Below, in pieces: positions 35,237 through 44,055 of a stretch of DNA of 64,000 bases (its first letter is position 1; every line of letters starts with the position of its first letter). The position numbers and the translations under genes were made by a program. The stretch is from NCBI RefSeq assembly GCF_042675745.1, contig NZ_JBHTJM010000008.1:372001-436000 (forward strand), read 5' to 3'. The DNA comes from Pseudofulvibacter geojedonensis. Its GTDB lineage: Bacteria > Bacteroidota > Bacteroidia > Flavobacteriales > Flavobacteriaceae. A model generated the notes under the pieces. The model was given only the letters and a program-made list of their open reading frames with translations. It did not search any database and was not told the DNA's origin.

Positions 35237-37336
35237 ATGAAAATCTTAAAAATTCTATTATTATTTATAACTGTTTCGGTTTCTGCTCAACAAGGTGGAA
35301 TGTGGATTCCTTCTTTATTAAAAGGAATGAATGAAGCAGAAATGAAACAATTAGGGGGTAAATTATCTGCAAAAGATATTTACGATGTCAATAAATCAAG
35401 TTTAAAAGATGCTATAGGGCATTTTAATGGAGGGTGTACATCCGAAGTAATTTCGCCTAAAGGTCTATTGTTAACTAACCACCATTGTGGGTTTGGACAA
35501 ATTCAATCTCATTCTTCTGTAGAGAATGATTATTTAAAAGATGGCTTTTGGGCTATGTCTTTAGATCAAGAGTTGCCTAATAAAAATTTAGAGGTAACTT
35601 TTATAGTAAGAATAGAAGATGTAACGAAACAAATTTTAAATGGCGTTACAGATACTATGAGTCCACAGGAAACCCAGAGTTTAATTCAAAAAAACACCAA
35701 TGCCTTACAAAAAGGATATACTAATAAAGAGACCTGGCAAGACACGAAGGTAAAAGCTTTTTTTAAAGGGAATCAATATTTTTTATTTGTTACAGAAAGC
35801 TTTAAAGATATTCGTTTAGTAGGAGCTCCTCCAAGTAGTATAGGTAAATTTGGATCAGATACAGATAACTGGGTTTTCCCTAGACATACTGGAGATTTTT
35901 CGTTATTCAGAATTTATGCCGATAAAAACAACAGACCTGCAGAATATTCAAAAGATAATATTCCTTATACTCCAAAGCATTTTTTACCGGTTTCCTTAGA
36001 TGGAATTGAAGAAGGAGACTTTACAATGGTTTTTGGTTTTCCAGGTAGAACTAACGAATATTTACCCGCAGTTGCTGTTGAGCAAATTACTCAAAAAGTA
36101 AACCCAACTAATATTAAAATTAGAGAAGAAGCTTTAAAAGTAATGGATGCTGCTATGAAAGCTAATGATGAGATAAGAATTCAATACGCTTCTAAGCAGG
36201 CGAGAATTGCTAATTACTGGAAAAAATGGATTGGAGAAAACCAAGGTATAGAAAAGAGTAATGCCATTGCTAAAAAGCAAAAGTTAGAAGAGCAGTTTAC
36301 TGCAGAAATGAAAAAGAAAGGCTTGGCTAAAAAGTATGGAACTATTTTAACTGAATTTGATAGGTTGTATTCTAAATTTGAACCTTATGCAGTAAAACGA
36401 TCTAACTTTATTGAGGTTTTTTATAGAAATAGCGAGTTAATGCATATGATGTTTCGTTTATATCAATTAGAACAAGCAGCAGCTAAAGGTGATGAGGTAT
36501 TTAATAAACAAAGAGATTATGTAATTTCTCAGTTAACTAGAATACATAAAGATTTTAATGCTGAGGTAGATAGAGGAATCTTTGATGCAATTATTCCATT
36601 ATATGAAGCTAATAAAATCTCAAGTAAGTTTTATGAACATACGGCATTTACGAATTTAAGTGCAGGAATGAAGGTTTTAAAAGGGAAAGCAAAAAAGGTT
36701 GTTGAAAGTATTAATAAAGATTCAGCTTATATATTTGCTAAACCATACATTGCACAGTTTTATAGTGATTTAGAGCCTAATTACCAGAATATAAATGGAG
36801 AAATAGCTAAAGTTCAAAAGCAATATATGAAAGCGCTAATGGAGGTACTTCCAAGTGATAAGTATTACCCAGATGCTAACAGTACTTTACGTGTAACTTA
36901 TGGTCAAGTTAATGGTTATGCACCAAGAGATGCTGTTTATTATAATCCGGTTACTTATTTAGATGGGGTGATTGAAAAATATGTTCCTGGTGATTATGAA
37001 TTTGATGTTCCTGAAAAATTAATAAGTCTTTATAAATCTAAAGATTATGGCCAATATGCAGATAGTAATGGTAAAGTACCGGTTTGCTTTATAGGAACTA
37101 ACCATACTACTGGAGGGAATTCTGGAAGCCCAGCTTTAGATGCTCATGGAAATTTAATTGGATTGAATTTTGACAGAGTTTGGGAAGGAACTATGAGTGA
37201 TATGAATTATGATCCAGAAATTTGTAGAAACATTATGGTAGATGCACGTTATATCTTATTTATTATTGATAAATACGCTGGAGCTAATCGATTGATTGAA
37301 GAAATGAAATTGGTTCATCCAAAAAATAAAAAATAG
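35237..37336 (+). CDS. S46-family dipeptidyl-peptidase (DPP7/DPP11-like)
   Basis: A 699-residue periplasmic serine peptidase that removes dipeptides from peptide N-termini, feeding amino-acid catabolism. A signal peptide ends at 'SVSAQQGG' (residue 18). The chymotrypsin-like triad is visible: His in 'LLTNHHCGFGQIQSHS' near 80, Asp in 'DTDNWVFPRHTGDFS' near 215, and Ser in 'TGGNSGSPALDAHGN' near 626. The helical cap lies between about 280 and 560. The segment 'GLNFDRVWEG' after the active Ser has an Arg where, as I recall, DPP11 has Arg and DPP7 has Gly; this suggests preference for Asp/Glu at P1. It has its own promoter box and terminator. Confidence 0.93.
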   Translation: MKILKILLLFITVSVSAQQGGMWIPSLLKGMNEAEMKQLGGKLSAKDIYDVNKSSLKDAIGHFNGGCTSEVISPKGLLLTNHHCGFGQIQSHSSVENDYLKDGFWAMSLDQELPNKNLEVTFIVRIEDVTKQILNGVTDTMSPQETQSLIQKNTNALQKGYTNKETWQDTKVKAFFKGNQYFLFVTESFKDIRLVGAPPSSIGKFGSDTDNWVFPRHTGDFSLFRIYADKNNRPAEYSKDNIPYTPKHFLPVSLDGIEEGDFTMVFGFPGRTNEYLPAVAVEQITQKVNPTNIKIREEALKVMDAAMKANDEIRIQYASKQARIANYWKKWIGENQGIEKSNAIAKKQKLEEQFTAEMKKKGLAKKYGTILTEFDRLYSKFEPYAVKRSNFIEVFYRNSELMHMMFRLYQLEQAAAKGDEVFNKQRDYVISQLTRIHKDFNAEVDRGIFDAIIPLYEANKISSKFYEHTAFTNLSAGMKVLKGKAKKVVESINKDSAYIFAKPYIAQFYSDLEPNYQNINGEIAKVQKQYMKALMEVLPSDKYYPDANSTLRVTYGQVNGYAPRDAVYYNPVTYLDGVIEKYVPGDYEFDVPEKLISLYKSKDYGQYADSNGKVPVCFIGTNHTTGGNSGSPALDAHGNLIGLNFDRVWEGTMSDMNYDPEICRNIMVDARYILFIIDKYAGANRLIEEMKLVHPKNKK

Positions 37337-37358
37337 TAAGATTGTTTTAAATAAAAAT

Positions 37359-37390
37359 AAAGCTCTTCAGATTACCTGAAGAGCTTTTTT
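37359..37390. terminator. Bidirectional terminator between the S46 gene and the convergent Crp gene
   Basis: A perfect 12-bp stem AAAGCTCTTCAG/CTGAAGAGCTTT with loop ATTAC is T-rich on both outer sides when read on each strand. It lies between convergent genes. Confidence 0.88.
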
Positions 37391-37496
37391 AGTAAGTAAA
37401 TTTCCTGGGAGAAATAATAACATATTAAAAACAATAATGTTACCTACGTGGTAAATATATCTTGAGTTAAGAAAATAAAAAATAACATATGTTAAA

Positions 37497-38078
37497 TCAA
37501 ACCTGATCCTTTAAGTTTTTTCTAATTCTGCTTAATTGAATTGGAGTAATACCGAGGTATGAAGCAATATGAAACAAAGGTATTTTATTAACAATAGAAG
37601 GAAATCTTTTTTGAAAATTAAGATATCTTTCAGTTGCTTCCATAGTTACTTTTTCTATTTCACTTTCTTCTAATACCCTAAAAAACAGATGAATCATTTC
37701 AGTGTAAATATTAGCCAACTCTAAGTCATTCTTAATAATATTCATTAGTTTTTCAAACGAAACCTCATACAACGTTACAGGAGTTAAGCATTCTATTGTA
37801 AAATTAGAAACACTATTGGTGGTTAAAGCAGTTAATGATGCTGCTACGTGGTTGTTGGTAAAAAGTAGTTTGTTAAACTCTTTTCCTTTATTATTAGTGT
37901 AATACTTTCTAATAATTCCAGAAGTAATAAAATAATAGTTTTTTGGGTAACTCCCTGCTTTACACAATTCAAACCCTTTTGGGTAAGATTTTTTTGTAGA
38001 TATTTCAACAATTTTATCCCAAGCCTTAGGCTTTGTATCTAAATCGTTGAATAATTGGTAAGCAGTTTTATTTTTCAT
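37497..38078 (-). CDS. Crp/Fnr-family transcriptional regulator, paralogue 1
   Basis: A 193-residue protein with an N-terminal cyclic-nucleotide-binding-like beta barrel (about residues 20-125) and a C-terminal winged helix ending 'ASYLGITPIQLSRIRKNL', which is the recognition helix. No cysteine cluster typical of FNR Fe-S sensors is visible, and the usual cAMP-contacting Arg/Ser pattern is not evident, so the effector is unknown. It is the last of three tandem paralogues on this strand but is separated from the next one by a terminator (38121), so it has its own transcript. Confidence 0.88.
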   Translation of the reverse strand: MKNKTAYQLFNDLDTKPKAWDKIVEISTKKSYPKGFELCKAGSYPKNYYFITSGIIRKYYTNNKGKEFNKLLFTNNHVAASLTALTTNSVSNFTIECLTPVTLYEVSFEKLMNIIKNDLELANIYTEMIHLFFRVLEESEIEKVTMEATERYLNFQKRFPSIVNKIPLFHIASYLGITPIQLSRIRKNLKDQV

Positions 38079-38120
38079 TCGAAATAATTTAGGTAATATT
38101 AGTAAGAAAAATATACAAAA

Positions 38121-38153
38121 ACAAAAAGCTCATCAGAGATGATAAGCTTTTTG
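38121..38153 (-). terminator. Rho-independent terminator after Crp/Fnr paralogue 2
   Basis: Read on the minus strand, ACAAAAAGCTTATC pairs with GATGAGCTTTTTGT (one mismatch) around a short loop and runs into a T-rich tail. It lies 118 bp past the stop of the 38271-38852 gene. Confidence 0.75.
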
Positions 38154-38270
38154 TAAAACTAATAATTAATTGGGGTATAAGTGCTTTAGTAACACTTATT
38201 CAATCTAACATATCAAATATACAATGACTAATAGTAAAATGTGCTATACAAATGTTTAGTAATTTTCTAT

Positions 38271-38852
38271 TTATGCCTCTTGAGCAAGTTCTCGTCTAAT
38301 TCTGCTAAGTTGTATAGGTGTTATACCTAATAAAGAAGCAATATGATATTGCGGAATATCATTTTCAAATTGTTTAAATCTTTTTTTCATAGCAAGATAA
38401 CGCTCTTTAGCATTTAGAGAACCTAAGGTAATTGCTCTCCTTTCTAAACTAACAAAATAAAGCTCTAATAATCGATGGCTAAGTTTTAAAATCTCATGAT
38501 TTGTTTGACATAATTCCATCATTTTATCATAATCTATAGAAATTAAATCACACTCAGTAAGTGTTTCATAATTTATTCTAGATGGTTTCTTTAAAATCAA
38601 AGCAGATTTGGGCCCTGAAAATTGATGTGAATGAAAAATAGAGGTATTATAACTTACACCTTTAGGTGTTTCTGTGTAGCCCCTCATTACTCCTGAGTTG
38701 ATAAAATAAAAATCGGTAGGAACTTCTCCAGCTTTACATAACAATGTGTTTTTGGGGTAAATAGCCTGTTTAAAAAATGGACTAATTAGTCCAAATGCTT
38801 CATTGCTAAGTGGAGATATTTTGTTTATGGCTTGATGTACTTTTTCAAACAT
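38271..38852 (-). CDS. Crp/Fnr-family transcriptional regulator, paralogue 2
   Basis: A 193-residue protein, same length and layout as its neighbours: cNMP-binding-like barrel ('KNTLLCKAGEVPTDFYFINSG' region near 33-53) then a winged helix ending 'ASLLGITPIQLSRIRREL'. It contains no recognisable Fe-S ligands. It begins three bases after the stop of paralogue 3 upstream, so these two form an operon with tight spacing. In Bacteroidota such proteins regulate diverse functions, so no target is proposed. High similarity of the last 20 residues to both neighbours indicates local duplication. Confidence 0.88.
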   Translation of the reverse strand: MFEKVHQAINKISPLSNEAFGLISPFFKQAIYPKNTLLCKAGEVPTDFYFINSGVMRGYTETPKGVSYNTSIFHSHQFSGPKSALILKKPSRINYETLTECDLISIDYDKMMELCQTNHEILKLSHRLLELYFVSLERRAITLGSLNAKERYLAMKKRFKQFENDIPQYHIASLLGITPIQLSRIRRELAQEA

Positions 38853-38855
38853 AAT

Positions 38856-39431
38856 TTACTTTGAATAGATTTCTTTTCGTATTCTACTTAACTGAATTGG
38901 TGTAATACCTAATATTGAAGCAATTTGGTATTGTGGTATCAGGTTTTCTATATTACTAAAACGTTCTTTTAAGTTTAAATATCTTTCGGTAGCAGTTAAA
39001 GCGCCTAAATCAATTACCTTGTTTTCTAAGCCAATAAAGTAAAATTGTAGCATTTTATGGCTAAACCGCATTAAATCAATGTTTTCATCAAATAATTTTC
39101 TAAGCTCAATATAGTCGCCTTGTATCACCTCACAATCGGTAAGAGTTTCGTATATCAATTCCGATTTTCTACCTTCTATTAAGGCAGATAGGGGACCAGC
39201 AAACTGAAAAGCACTAAATAAAGATTTAGTAAACTCTTTTCCTTTTTCGTTAACAGTGTAAGCTCTTATAATACCAGATTTAATAAAATATCCATATCTC
39301 GGTTCAGTTTGTAAGTCGCACAGAATATCATTAGCTTTAAATGAAACCTCAGATAGATGTTTCTTGGCTAAGTCAAAAGATTCTTTTGTAAGCCCAGAAT
39401 AGTTCTGAGCATACTCATATAAATAATCCAT
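38856..39431 (-). CDS. Crp/Fnr-family transcriptional regulator, paralogue 3
   Basis: A 191-residue protein and the promoter-proximal gene of the tandem set. The barrel contains 'ANDILCDLQTEPRYGYFIKSG' near 32-52 and 'KEFTKSLFSAFQFAGPLSALI' near 64-84; the recognition helix is 'ASILGITPIQLSRIRKEI'. Upstream on the minus strand a TTG (in TTGACA) and an AT-rich TAAATTAG could serve as promoter. It is followed immediately by paralogue 2. The ligand is unknown. Confidence 0.88.
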   Translation of the reverse strand: MDYLYEYAQNYSGLTKESFDLAKKHLSEVSFKANDILCDLQTEPRYGYFIKSGIIRAYTVNEKGKEFTKSLFSAFQFAGPLSALIEGRKSELIYETLTDCEVIQGDYIELRKLFDENIDLMRFSHKMLQFYFIGLENKVIDLGALTATERYLNLKERFSNIENLIPQYQIASILGITPIQLSRIRKEIYSK

Positions 39432-39501
39432 TATTTGTGGTTAGTGTTAGATTAAATGCATAGCTAATTTACGTATTTTTTGTCAAAAAAAACAGGAGCA
39501 T

Positions 39502-40674
39502 TTATATCTTGTTGCAAAGGATCACAATTTTGTTGTCAGCGATATCGGTAGTAAAAAATATGTATTGTTTACCACCTTCTTTGATACTCGATTCTTTTCT
39601 AATTTCTACTACTGATTTCGGAAAATTCCTTGTGGTAATGTTGAATTGTTGTTTACCAAAACGTTTTTTCAAATTTTTCTTTTGATAAGGAAAAATGTCA
39701 ATAACTTCAAAGCTCCTTCCAGGAAACATTTGTAAGTTGTCTGATGTATATAAATGAGAATGTTGATGCAGTTTGGAAACATTAAACTGGCAACAAATTT
39801 CATTAAACCCGCCAGATTTCATGATAGCACTATTAGGCTCGTATAAATATTTTTTTATGGTAGAAAAAACTGGTTTTTGTTGATTTTGGAAAGAAAAACA
39901 AAAATTAGGTTGATTAGTGCCTAAGTTAGATGAAATGATTTCAATATGTCCCTCATATCCCTTTTTTAAAATAATGAGTAGTTCCTTTACTTCGTTTTTT
40001 ACCGCAACAATATGTATTTGTTGAATATGATTAATAGACTTTATAGTATTAGTAATATCAAGAATAGGGGAGTTCTTGATAAGTAATTGATCTGTTTTAC
40101 TAAATAAAAAGTCTAGATTTTCAGGAACATTAGGTAAACAATCTTCCAGTAGAAATACTTTTCCTTTATGATTATGTCTTCTTGATGGATCAATATAAAT
40201 CCAATCAAACTTTTGATTGGTATTTTTTAAATACTCTAAACCATCTCCCGATATAAATGTAATATTATTTACACCTAATTGTTTAAAGTTATGCTGGGTT
40301 ATTTTAGATAGTTTTTCATTGATTTCGCAATGTGTTATTTGATTAACTTTTTTTGAAAAATAATAATCGTCAACTCCTAAGCCTCCTGTTAAATCTATGA
40401 GCGATTTTCCTTCTATTAAATTAGCTTTGAACTCTGCTGTAATTTCTGATGAAGTTTGTTCGATATTTAGTTTGTTTGGATAAAAAATATTAGGTGTAGA
40501 AAACCAAGTAGGAAGCTTTTTTTGACACTTTTTTTTAGCCTCAATTTGTTCCACCAGTTCTTGCTGACTTATTTCATCAAAAAGTTGTTTTTTTAGGAGT
40601 AGTGACGAAATGTCAGTATTTAAATTTTTGATTATAAAGTATTGAAAATCAGGGTTTAATATGTGTTTATTCAT
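39502..40674 (-). CDS. Class I SAM methyltransferase with PG_1098-type ferredoxin-like and THUMP-like domains
   Basis: A 390-residue protein, probably an RNA or other nucleic-acid methyltransferase. The Rossmann domain is clear: motif I 'LIDLTGGLGVDDYYFSK' near residue 94, 'CEINEKLSKI' near 120 and 'FDWIYIDPSRRHN' near 160, the last being an (N/D)PP-like catalytic loop. An N-terminal helical region (1-80) and C-terminal ferredoxin-like and THUMP-like domains (about 270-390) match the PG_1098 family of Bacteroidota. It is the last gene of a nine-gene minus-strand operon that also encodes TsaD, RsmE and a TrmH-type enzyme, which supports a role in RNA modification. The modified base is unknown. 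Confidence 0.8.
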   Translation of the reverse strand: MNKHILNPDFQYFIIKNLNTDISSLLLKKQLFDEISQQELVEQIEAKKKCQKKLPTWFSTPNIFYPNKLNIEQTSSEITAEFKANLIEGKSLIDLTGGLGVDDYYFSKKVNQITHCEINEKLSKITQHNFKQLGVNNITFISGDGLEYLKNTNQKFDWIYIDPSRRHNHKGKVFLLEDCLPNVPENLDFLFSKTDQLLIKNSPILDITNTIKSINHIQQIHIVAVKNEVKELLIILKKGYEGHIEIISSNLGTNQPNFCFSFQNQQKPVFSTIKKYLYEPNSAIMKSGGFNEICCQFNVSKLHQHSHLYTSDNLQMFPGRSFEVIDIFPYQKKNLKKRFGKQQFNITTRNFPKSVVEIRKESSIKEGGKQYIFFTTDIADNKIVILCNKI

Positions 40675-40696
40675 ATTAAAACTTTAAGTTTTTGTA

Positions 40697-41794
40697 TTAT
40701 ATGTTTTTGGTAAGTGATTTGACTATTTTATTGTCTGATAAGAACTCTTTAAGTATTACTTTTATGGCTGTATAACTCGGTACAGCTACGATCATTCCAA
40801 CCACTCCAAATAGCAATCCTCCTATTATAATAACTAAAAATATTTCTAAAGGATGTGACTTAACAGAGTTAGAAAAAATAAGTGGTTGACTAACAAAATT
40901 ATCTATTAATTGGGCAATAGCATAACCAATCATTACATAGATAGTTTTAGGTAATATTACAGACTGAAAATCATGTCCTAGATTACTGCTCATAGTTAGC
41001 AGTAGCATTAAACAGGCTCCTATTAATGGTCCAACATATGGTATTAGATTTAATAAAGCACATATAAAAGCAATTACTAGTGCATTTTCAATTCCAAAGA
41101 TTAATAGAATGACTGTATAAATGATAAATAGAATAGATATTTGAAAAACTAAACCAATGAAATAACGAGATAATAGATCTTTAATTTTTTCGAAGGAACG
41201 TTTTAATTTTCCTTCGCTGTTGTTGGGTACAAAAATTAATAAGCCGTCTTCTAATAATTTACTGTCTTTTAAGAAAAAGAACGAAATGAATAAAACAGAA
41301 AATAATCCAATACTTAAACTCCCAACCATTCCCAAAACAGAGTTGAGTAATTCTGGTATGGCATTTACATTAAGCTTAGATAAGAAGTCTGAGTTTTGTA
41401 AGGTTTCTAATAGATCTATGTTGTGGGATAACAAGAACGCATTAGCTTCTCGAATTAAATCATTAACATTTTCTTCTAACTCATTGTAGTTTAATAAGGC
41501 TAAGTTGTCTCCCTGACTTTTAACTAAAGGAATAAACATAGAAGCAAGCCCAAAAAGAATGCCCAGTAGTGTTCCCATAGTTAAGACAACAGCAAAAGTA
41601 TTTTTAAACTTAAGTTTGTTCTTTAAAAACCGAATAATAGGTCTGCCAATTAGCGATACTACACCAGCTATAGCAATATAAACCAATACAGAGCTTATTT
41701 TGTATAAAAACCATAGTAATAGGCAAATACCAATAATAATTGCCAGAGCACGTAATATGCCGTTACTTATTTCTTTTGAGTTAGTATTTTTCAA
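40697..41794 (-). CDS. AI-2E family transporter (UPF0118/YdiK-PerM-like)
   Basis: A 365-residue inner-membrane protein with seven to eight membrane segments. The characteristic C-terminal block 'ALLNLIPYVGPLIGACLML' near residue 240 and 'HPLEIFLVIIIGGLLFGVVG' near 312 identify the family. Members are proposed exporters or Na+/H+ antiporters; autoinducer-2 export was suggested for one and should not be assumed here. No luxS is in the window. It lies 47 bp after the TrmH gene and 22 bp before the methyltransferase in the same operon. Confidence 0.88.
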   Translation of the reverse strand: MKNTNSKEISNGILRALAIIIGICLLLWFLYKISSVLVYIAIAGVVSLIGRPIIRFLKNKLKFKNTFAVVLTMGTLLGILFGLASMFIPLVKSQGDNLALLNYNELEENVNDLIREANAFLLSHNIDLLETLQNSDFLSKLNVNAIPELLNSVLGMVGSLSIGLFSVLFISFFFLKDSKLLEDGLLIFVPNNSEGKLKRSFEKIKDLLSRYFIGLVFQISILFIIYTVILLIFGIENALVIAFICALLNLIPYVGPLIGACLMLLLTMSSNLGHDFQSVILPKTIYVMIGYAIAQLIDNFVSQPLIFSNSVKSHPLEIFLVIIIGGLLFGVVGMIVAVPSYTAIKVILKEFLSDNKIVKSLTKNI

Positions 41795-41841
41795 TGGCTT
41801 GCTTTTTTATTGAATGACTAAAATACGAATAAATATTACTT

Positions 41842-42351
41842 TTAGTTTAATTGTAATTGCTTTGTAATTTCATACAGAGCTATATTAGTAGCTTGCACTA
41901 CGTTCATACTTGAATTTTGTCCAAACATATTAATGTGTGTAACGGTATTCACTTGAGCTAATATGTCTTCTGAAACACCAAAATTTTCATCACCTATAAT
42001 TAAGGCTATTGGTTTATTGATGTTTATTTTTAAGTTTTGAACAGCTATACTTTTTTGAGTTATTTCTAAAGCAATTAGCTCATGAGACTCTTTTAATTCT
42101 TTTATAATAGGGTGAATGTCTGGAACTAATTGAAAAGGAACATGCTTTTCTGTGGCTCTAGAAGTTTTTTGCATTTTTCTAGACGGAATAGGGATGTGTT
42201 CGCCACAAAAAATGAGTTTTTCAACTCCAAAAGCATCACAAATCCTAAATAAAGAGCCAATATTTGGAGCATTGCTTACATTTTCGCAAATAACAATAAT
42301 TGGAAAAGTTTGTTGCTTGAATTTTGAGTTATAGTGGGTTAGTTGTTGCAT
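41842..42351 (-). CDS. TrmH-family (SPOUT) RNA 2'-O-methyltransferase
   Basis: A 169-residue trefoil-knot methyltransferase acting on tRNA or rRNA ribose. The three SpoU motifs are seen: 'NVSNAPNIGSLFRICDAFG' near residue 25 with the catalytic Arg, 'ALIIGDENFGVSEDIL' near 115, and 'NSSMNVVQATNIALYE' near 145, which forms the SAM-binding knot. It lacks the N-terminal extra domain of RlmB, so it is closer to TrmL/TrmH in length. The exact target cannot be decided. It begins four bases after the zinc-ribbon gene. Confidence 0.87.
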   Translation of the reverse strand: MQQLTHYNSKFKQQTFPIIVICENVSNAPNIGSLFRICDAFGVEKLIFCGEHIPIPSRKMQKTSRATEKHVPFQLVPDIHPIIKELKESHELIALEITQKSIAVQNLKININKPIALIIGDENFGVSEDILAQVNTVTHINMFGQNSSMNVVQATNIALYEITKQLQLN

Positions 42352-42355
42352 AGAG

Positions 42356-42694
42356 TTATTTTCTTCTAATCATAGTTGAGTTGAATGCACTTGCTTTTTT
42401 TTGCTCACCCATCCAAAAATAAATAGGTATGGTAGCTGTAAGTGTACTGATAAACCCGAAATCCCACATAAGTATTGTTATAACAGCAGCAATCAAAACA
42501 CCTAATAATATGATGTAATAGTTTTGTTCGGCATGTAACCTATTAATATGTTTGGTGTTGGTATGACCACAATTTTTGCATTTTTCTTTTACTTCATCTT
42601 TACTGAGTTCCATCTGTAGTTCAAGTCTAGTATTAGATTTAGTTTTGATATAATTCTCCTTTTTACAAGATTCACACCGATACGATAGCTTCAT
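42356..42694 (-). CDS. Zinc-ribbon membrane protein of unknown function
   Basis: A 112-residue protein that I do not recognise. It opens with a two-CxxC zinc ribbon ('YRCESCKKEN' at residue 4 and 'KEKCKNCGHTN' at 36), followed by a His-rich linker and two hydrophobic segments (about 57-73 and 78-93) and a basic tail. The order is soluble metal-binding head, then two membrane passes. It sits between DUF4159 and the TrmH-type gene with gaps of 6 and 4 bases, so it is a firm member of the operon. Confidence 0.75.
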   Translation of the reverse strand: MKLSYRCESCKKENYIKTKSNTRLELQMELSKDEVKEKCKNCGHTNTKHINRLHAEQNYYIILLGVLIAAVITILMWDFGFISTLTATIPIYFWMGEQKKASAFNSTMIRRK

Positions 42695-42700
42695 ATTGTA

Positions 42701-43348
42701 CTAATTTTCAAAAGCATATTTAATAATATTGGCTCCCATTTGTAATGCTTTTAATCTAACTGCATCTGGATCGTTATGAACAGATTTGTCTTCCCATCCA
42801 TCACCTAGGTCAGATTCGGTAGTATATAAGCAAACCAATCTTCCTTCGTAAAACAAACCAAATGCCTGGGGTCTTTTACCATCATGTTCATGTATTTTAG
42901 GTAAACCTTGTGGGAACTTGTATTGGTTAGAGAAAATACTGTGATTTGCAGGGAGTTCTAGTAAGTCTTGATTTGGGTAGACTTTTTTTAATTCGTTTCT
43001 AATGTATTGATCCATTCCGTAATTATCGTCAATATGTAAGAAGCCACCAGAGTTTAGGTAATTCCTCAAATTCTCTGCTTCTTCATTAGAAAAATACACA
43101 TTACCATGACCGGTCATGTGTACAAAGGGGTATTGAAATATTTCAACACTACTCGTTTCTACAGTTTTGTATTTGTTGTTTATTTTAGTATTGATGTTGT
43201 TGTTACAAAACTGAATTAAATTGGTTAAAGCAGTTGGGTTGGCATACCAGTCGCCACCACCATTGTATTTTAAAACGGCTATTTCTTGAGCAGAAATTAA
43301 ATTCCAACAAAAAATAGTACTAATTAAGATTAGGATTGTATTTTTCAT
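42701..43348 (-). CDS. DUF4159 domain secreted protein
   Basis: A 215-residue exported protein. The ATG at 43348 opens a signal peptide ('MKNTILILISTIF', ending 'LISAQE') and overlaps the rsmE stop by four bases (ATGA); the longer frame from 43381 would add an 11-residue leader before it. The DUF4159 core is recognised by 'LKYNGGGDWYANPTALTNLI' near 20, 'YPFVHMTGHGNVYFSNEEAENL' split near 65-85 and 'GGFLHIDDNYGMDQYIR' near 92. The fold resembles glutamine-amidotransferase-like domains but no catalytic Cys is evident here. The function is unknown. Confidence 0.85.
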   Translation of the reverse strand: MKNTILILISTIFCWNLISAQEIAVLKYNGGGDWYANPTALTNLIQFCNNNINTKINNKYKTVETSSVEIFQYPFVHMTGHGNVYFSNEEAENLRNYLNSGGFLHIDDNYGMDQYIRNELKKVYPNQDLLELPANHSIFSNQYKFPQGLPKIHEHDGKRPQAFGLFYEGRLVCLYTTESDLGDGWEDKSVHNDPDAVRLKALQMGANIIKYAFEN

Positions 43349-44055
43349 GATTTGTTGTTTGCTAATGCTGTAGTGTGGCAAGCAACAATTCCAGCAGTTT
43401 CTGTTCGAAGCCTAGTATTTCCGAGGCTAATAGGTGCAAAATTATTTGAAAGAGCTAGACTTATTTCTTTAGTGCTAAAATCTCCTTCTGGACCTATTAA
43501 AATAGTAATATTACTACCGTTTTTAATTTCTTTAAACAATTCTTTTTTTTCTTGCTCTTCACAATGAGCAATAAAAGTTTGTCCTTCAAAGTTTTGATCT
43601 ATAAACTTTCTAAAATCTATACCATCATTCAATCTTGGTAAGTGAGCTTGTAGTGATTGTTTCATGGCACTTTGTATGATTTTTTCAAAGCGTTCTGGTT
43701 TAATAATTTTTCGCTCAGAATTATCACAAAAAATAGGAGTAATTTCGTCAATACCGATTTCAACAGCTTTTTCTAAAAACCATTCCATTCTATCATTCAT
43801 TTTAGTAGGAGCAATGGCTATATGTAAGTGGTAATTGTGTTTGCTTTTTTGTTCTTCGGATAGAATTTCAATGACACAATTTTTAATATCTGCAACAATT
43901 ATTTCTCCAATAAACAAAGATCCTTTACCATTTGTAATACATAATGTTTGCCCTTCTTTTTTACGCAAAACTTTTGCAATGTGTTTACTTTCTTCTTTGT
44001 TGAAGGTGTATTGCGAGTTATTTTTAGCTATATCTGGACTATAAAATAATTGCAT
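43345..44055 (-). CDS. rsmE: 16S rRNA (uracil-1498-N3)-methyltransferase
   Basis: SPOUT-class enzyme that methylates N3 of U1498 in the small-subunit rRNA. The 236 residues show an N-terminal PUA-like domain ('KEESKHIAKVLRKKEGQTL' near 20) and a knot domain with 'ITILIGPEGDFSTKEI' near 185 and 'ISLGNTRLRTETAGI' near 212. Length and motifs are standard. Its ATG shares a base with the stop of the TfoX-like gene and its stop overlaps the start of the DUF4159 gene, so it is tightly coupled on both sides. Confidence 0.95.
   Translation of the reverse strand: MQLFYSPDIAKNNSQYTFNKEESKHIAKVLRKKEGQTLCITNGKGSLFIGEIIVADIKNCVIEILSEEQKSKHNYHLHIAIAPTKMNDRMEWFLEKAVEIGIDEITPIFCDNSERKIIKPERFEKIIQSAMKQSLQAHLPRLNDGIDFRKFIDQNFEGQTFIAHCEEQEKKELFKEIKNGSNITILIGPEGDFSTKEISLALSNNFAPISLGNTRLRTETAGIVACHTTALANNKS

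Noticed and set aside
40697..41794. Autoinducer-2 quorum-sensing exporter
   Set aside because: The family name is historical; no luxS or signalling genes accompany it, and the operon context is RNA modification.
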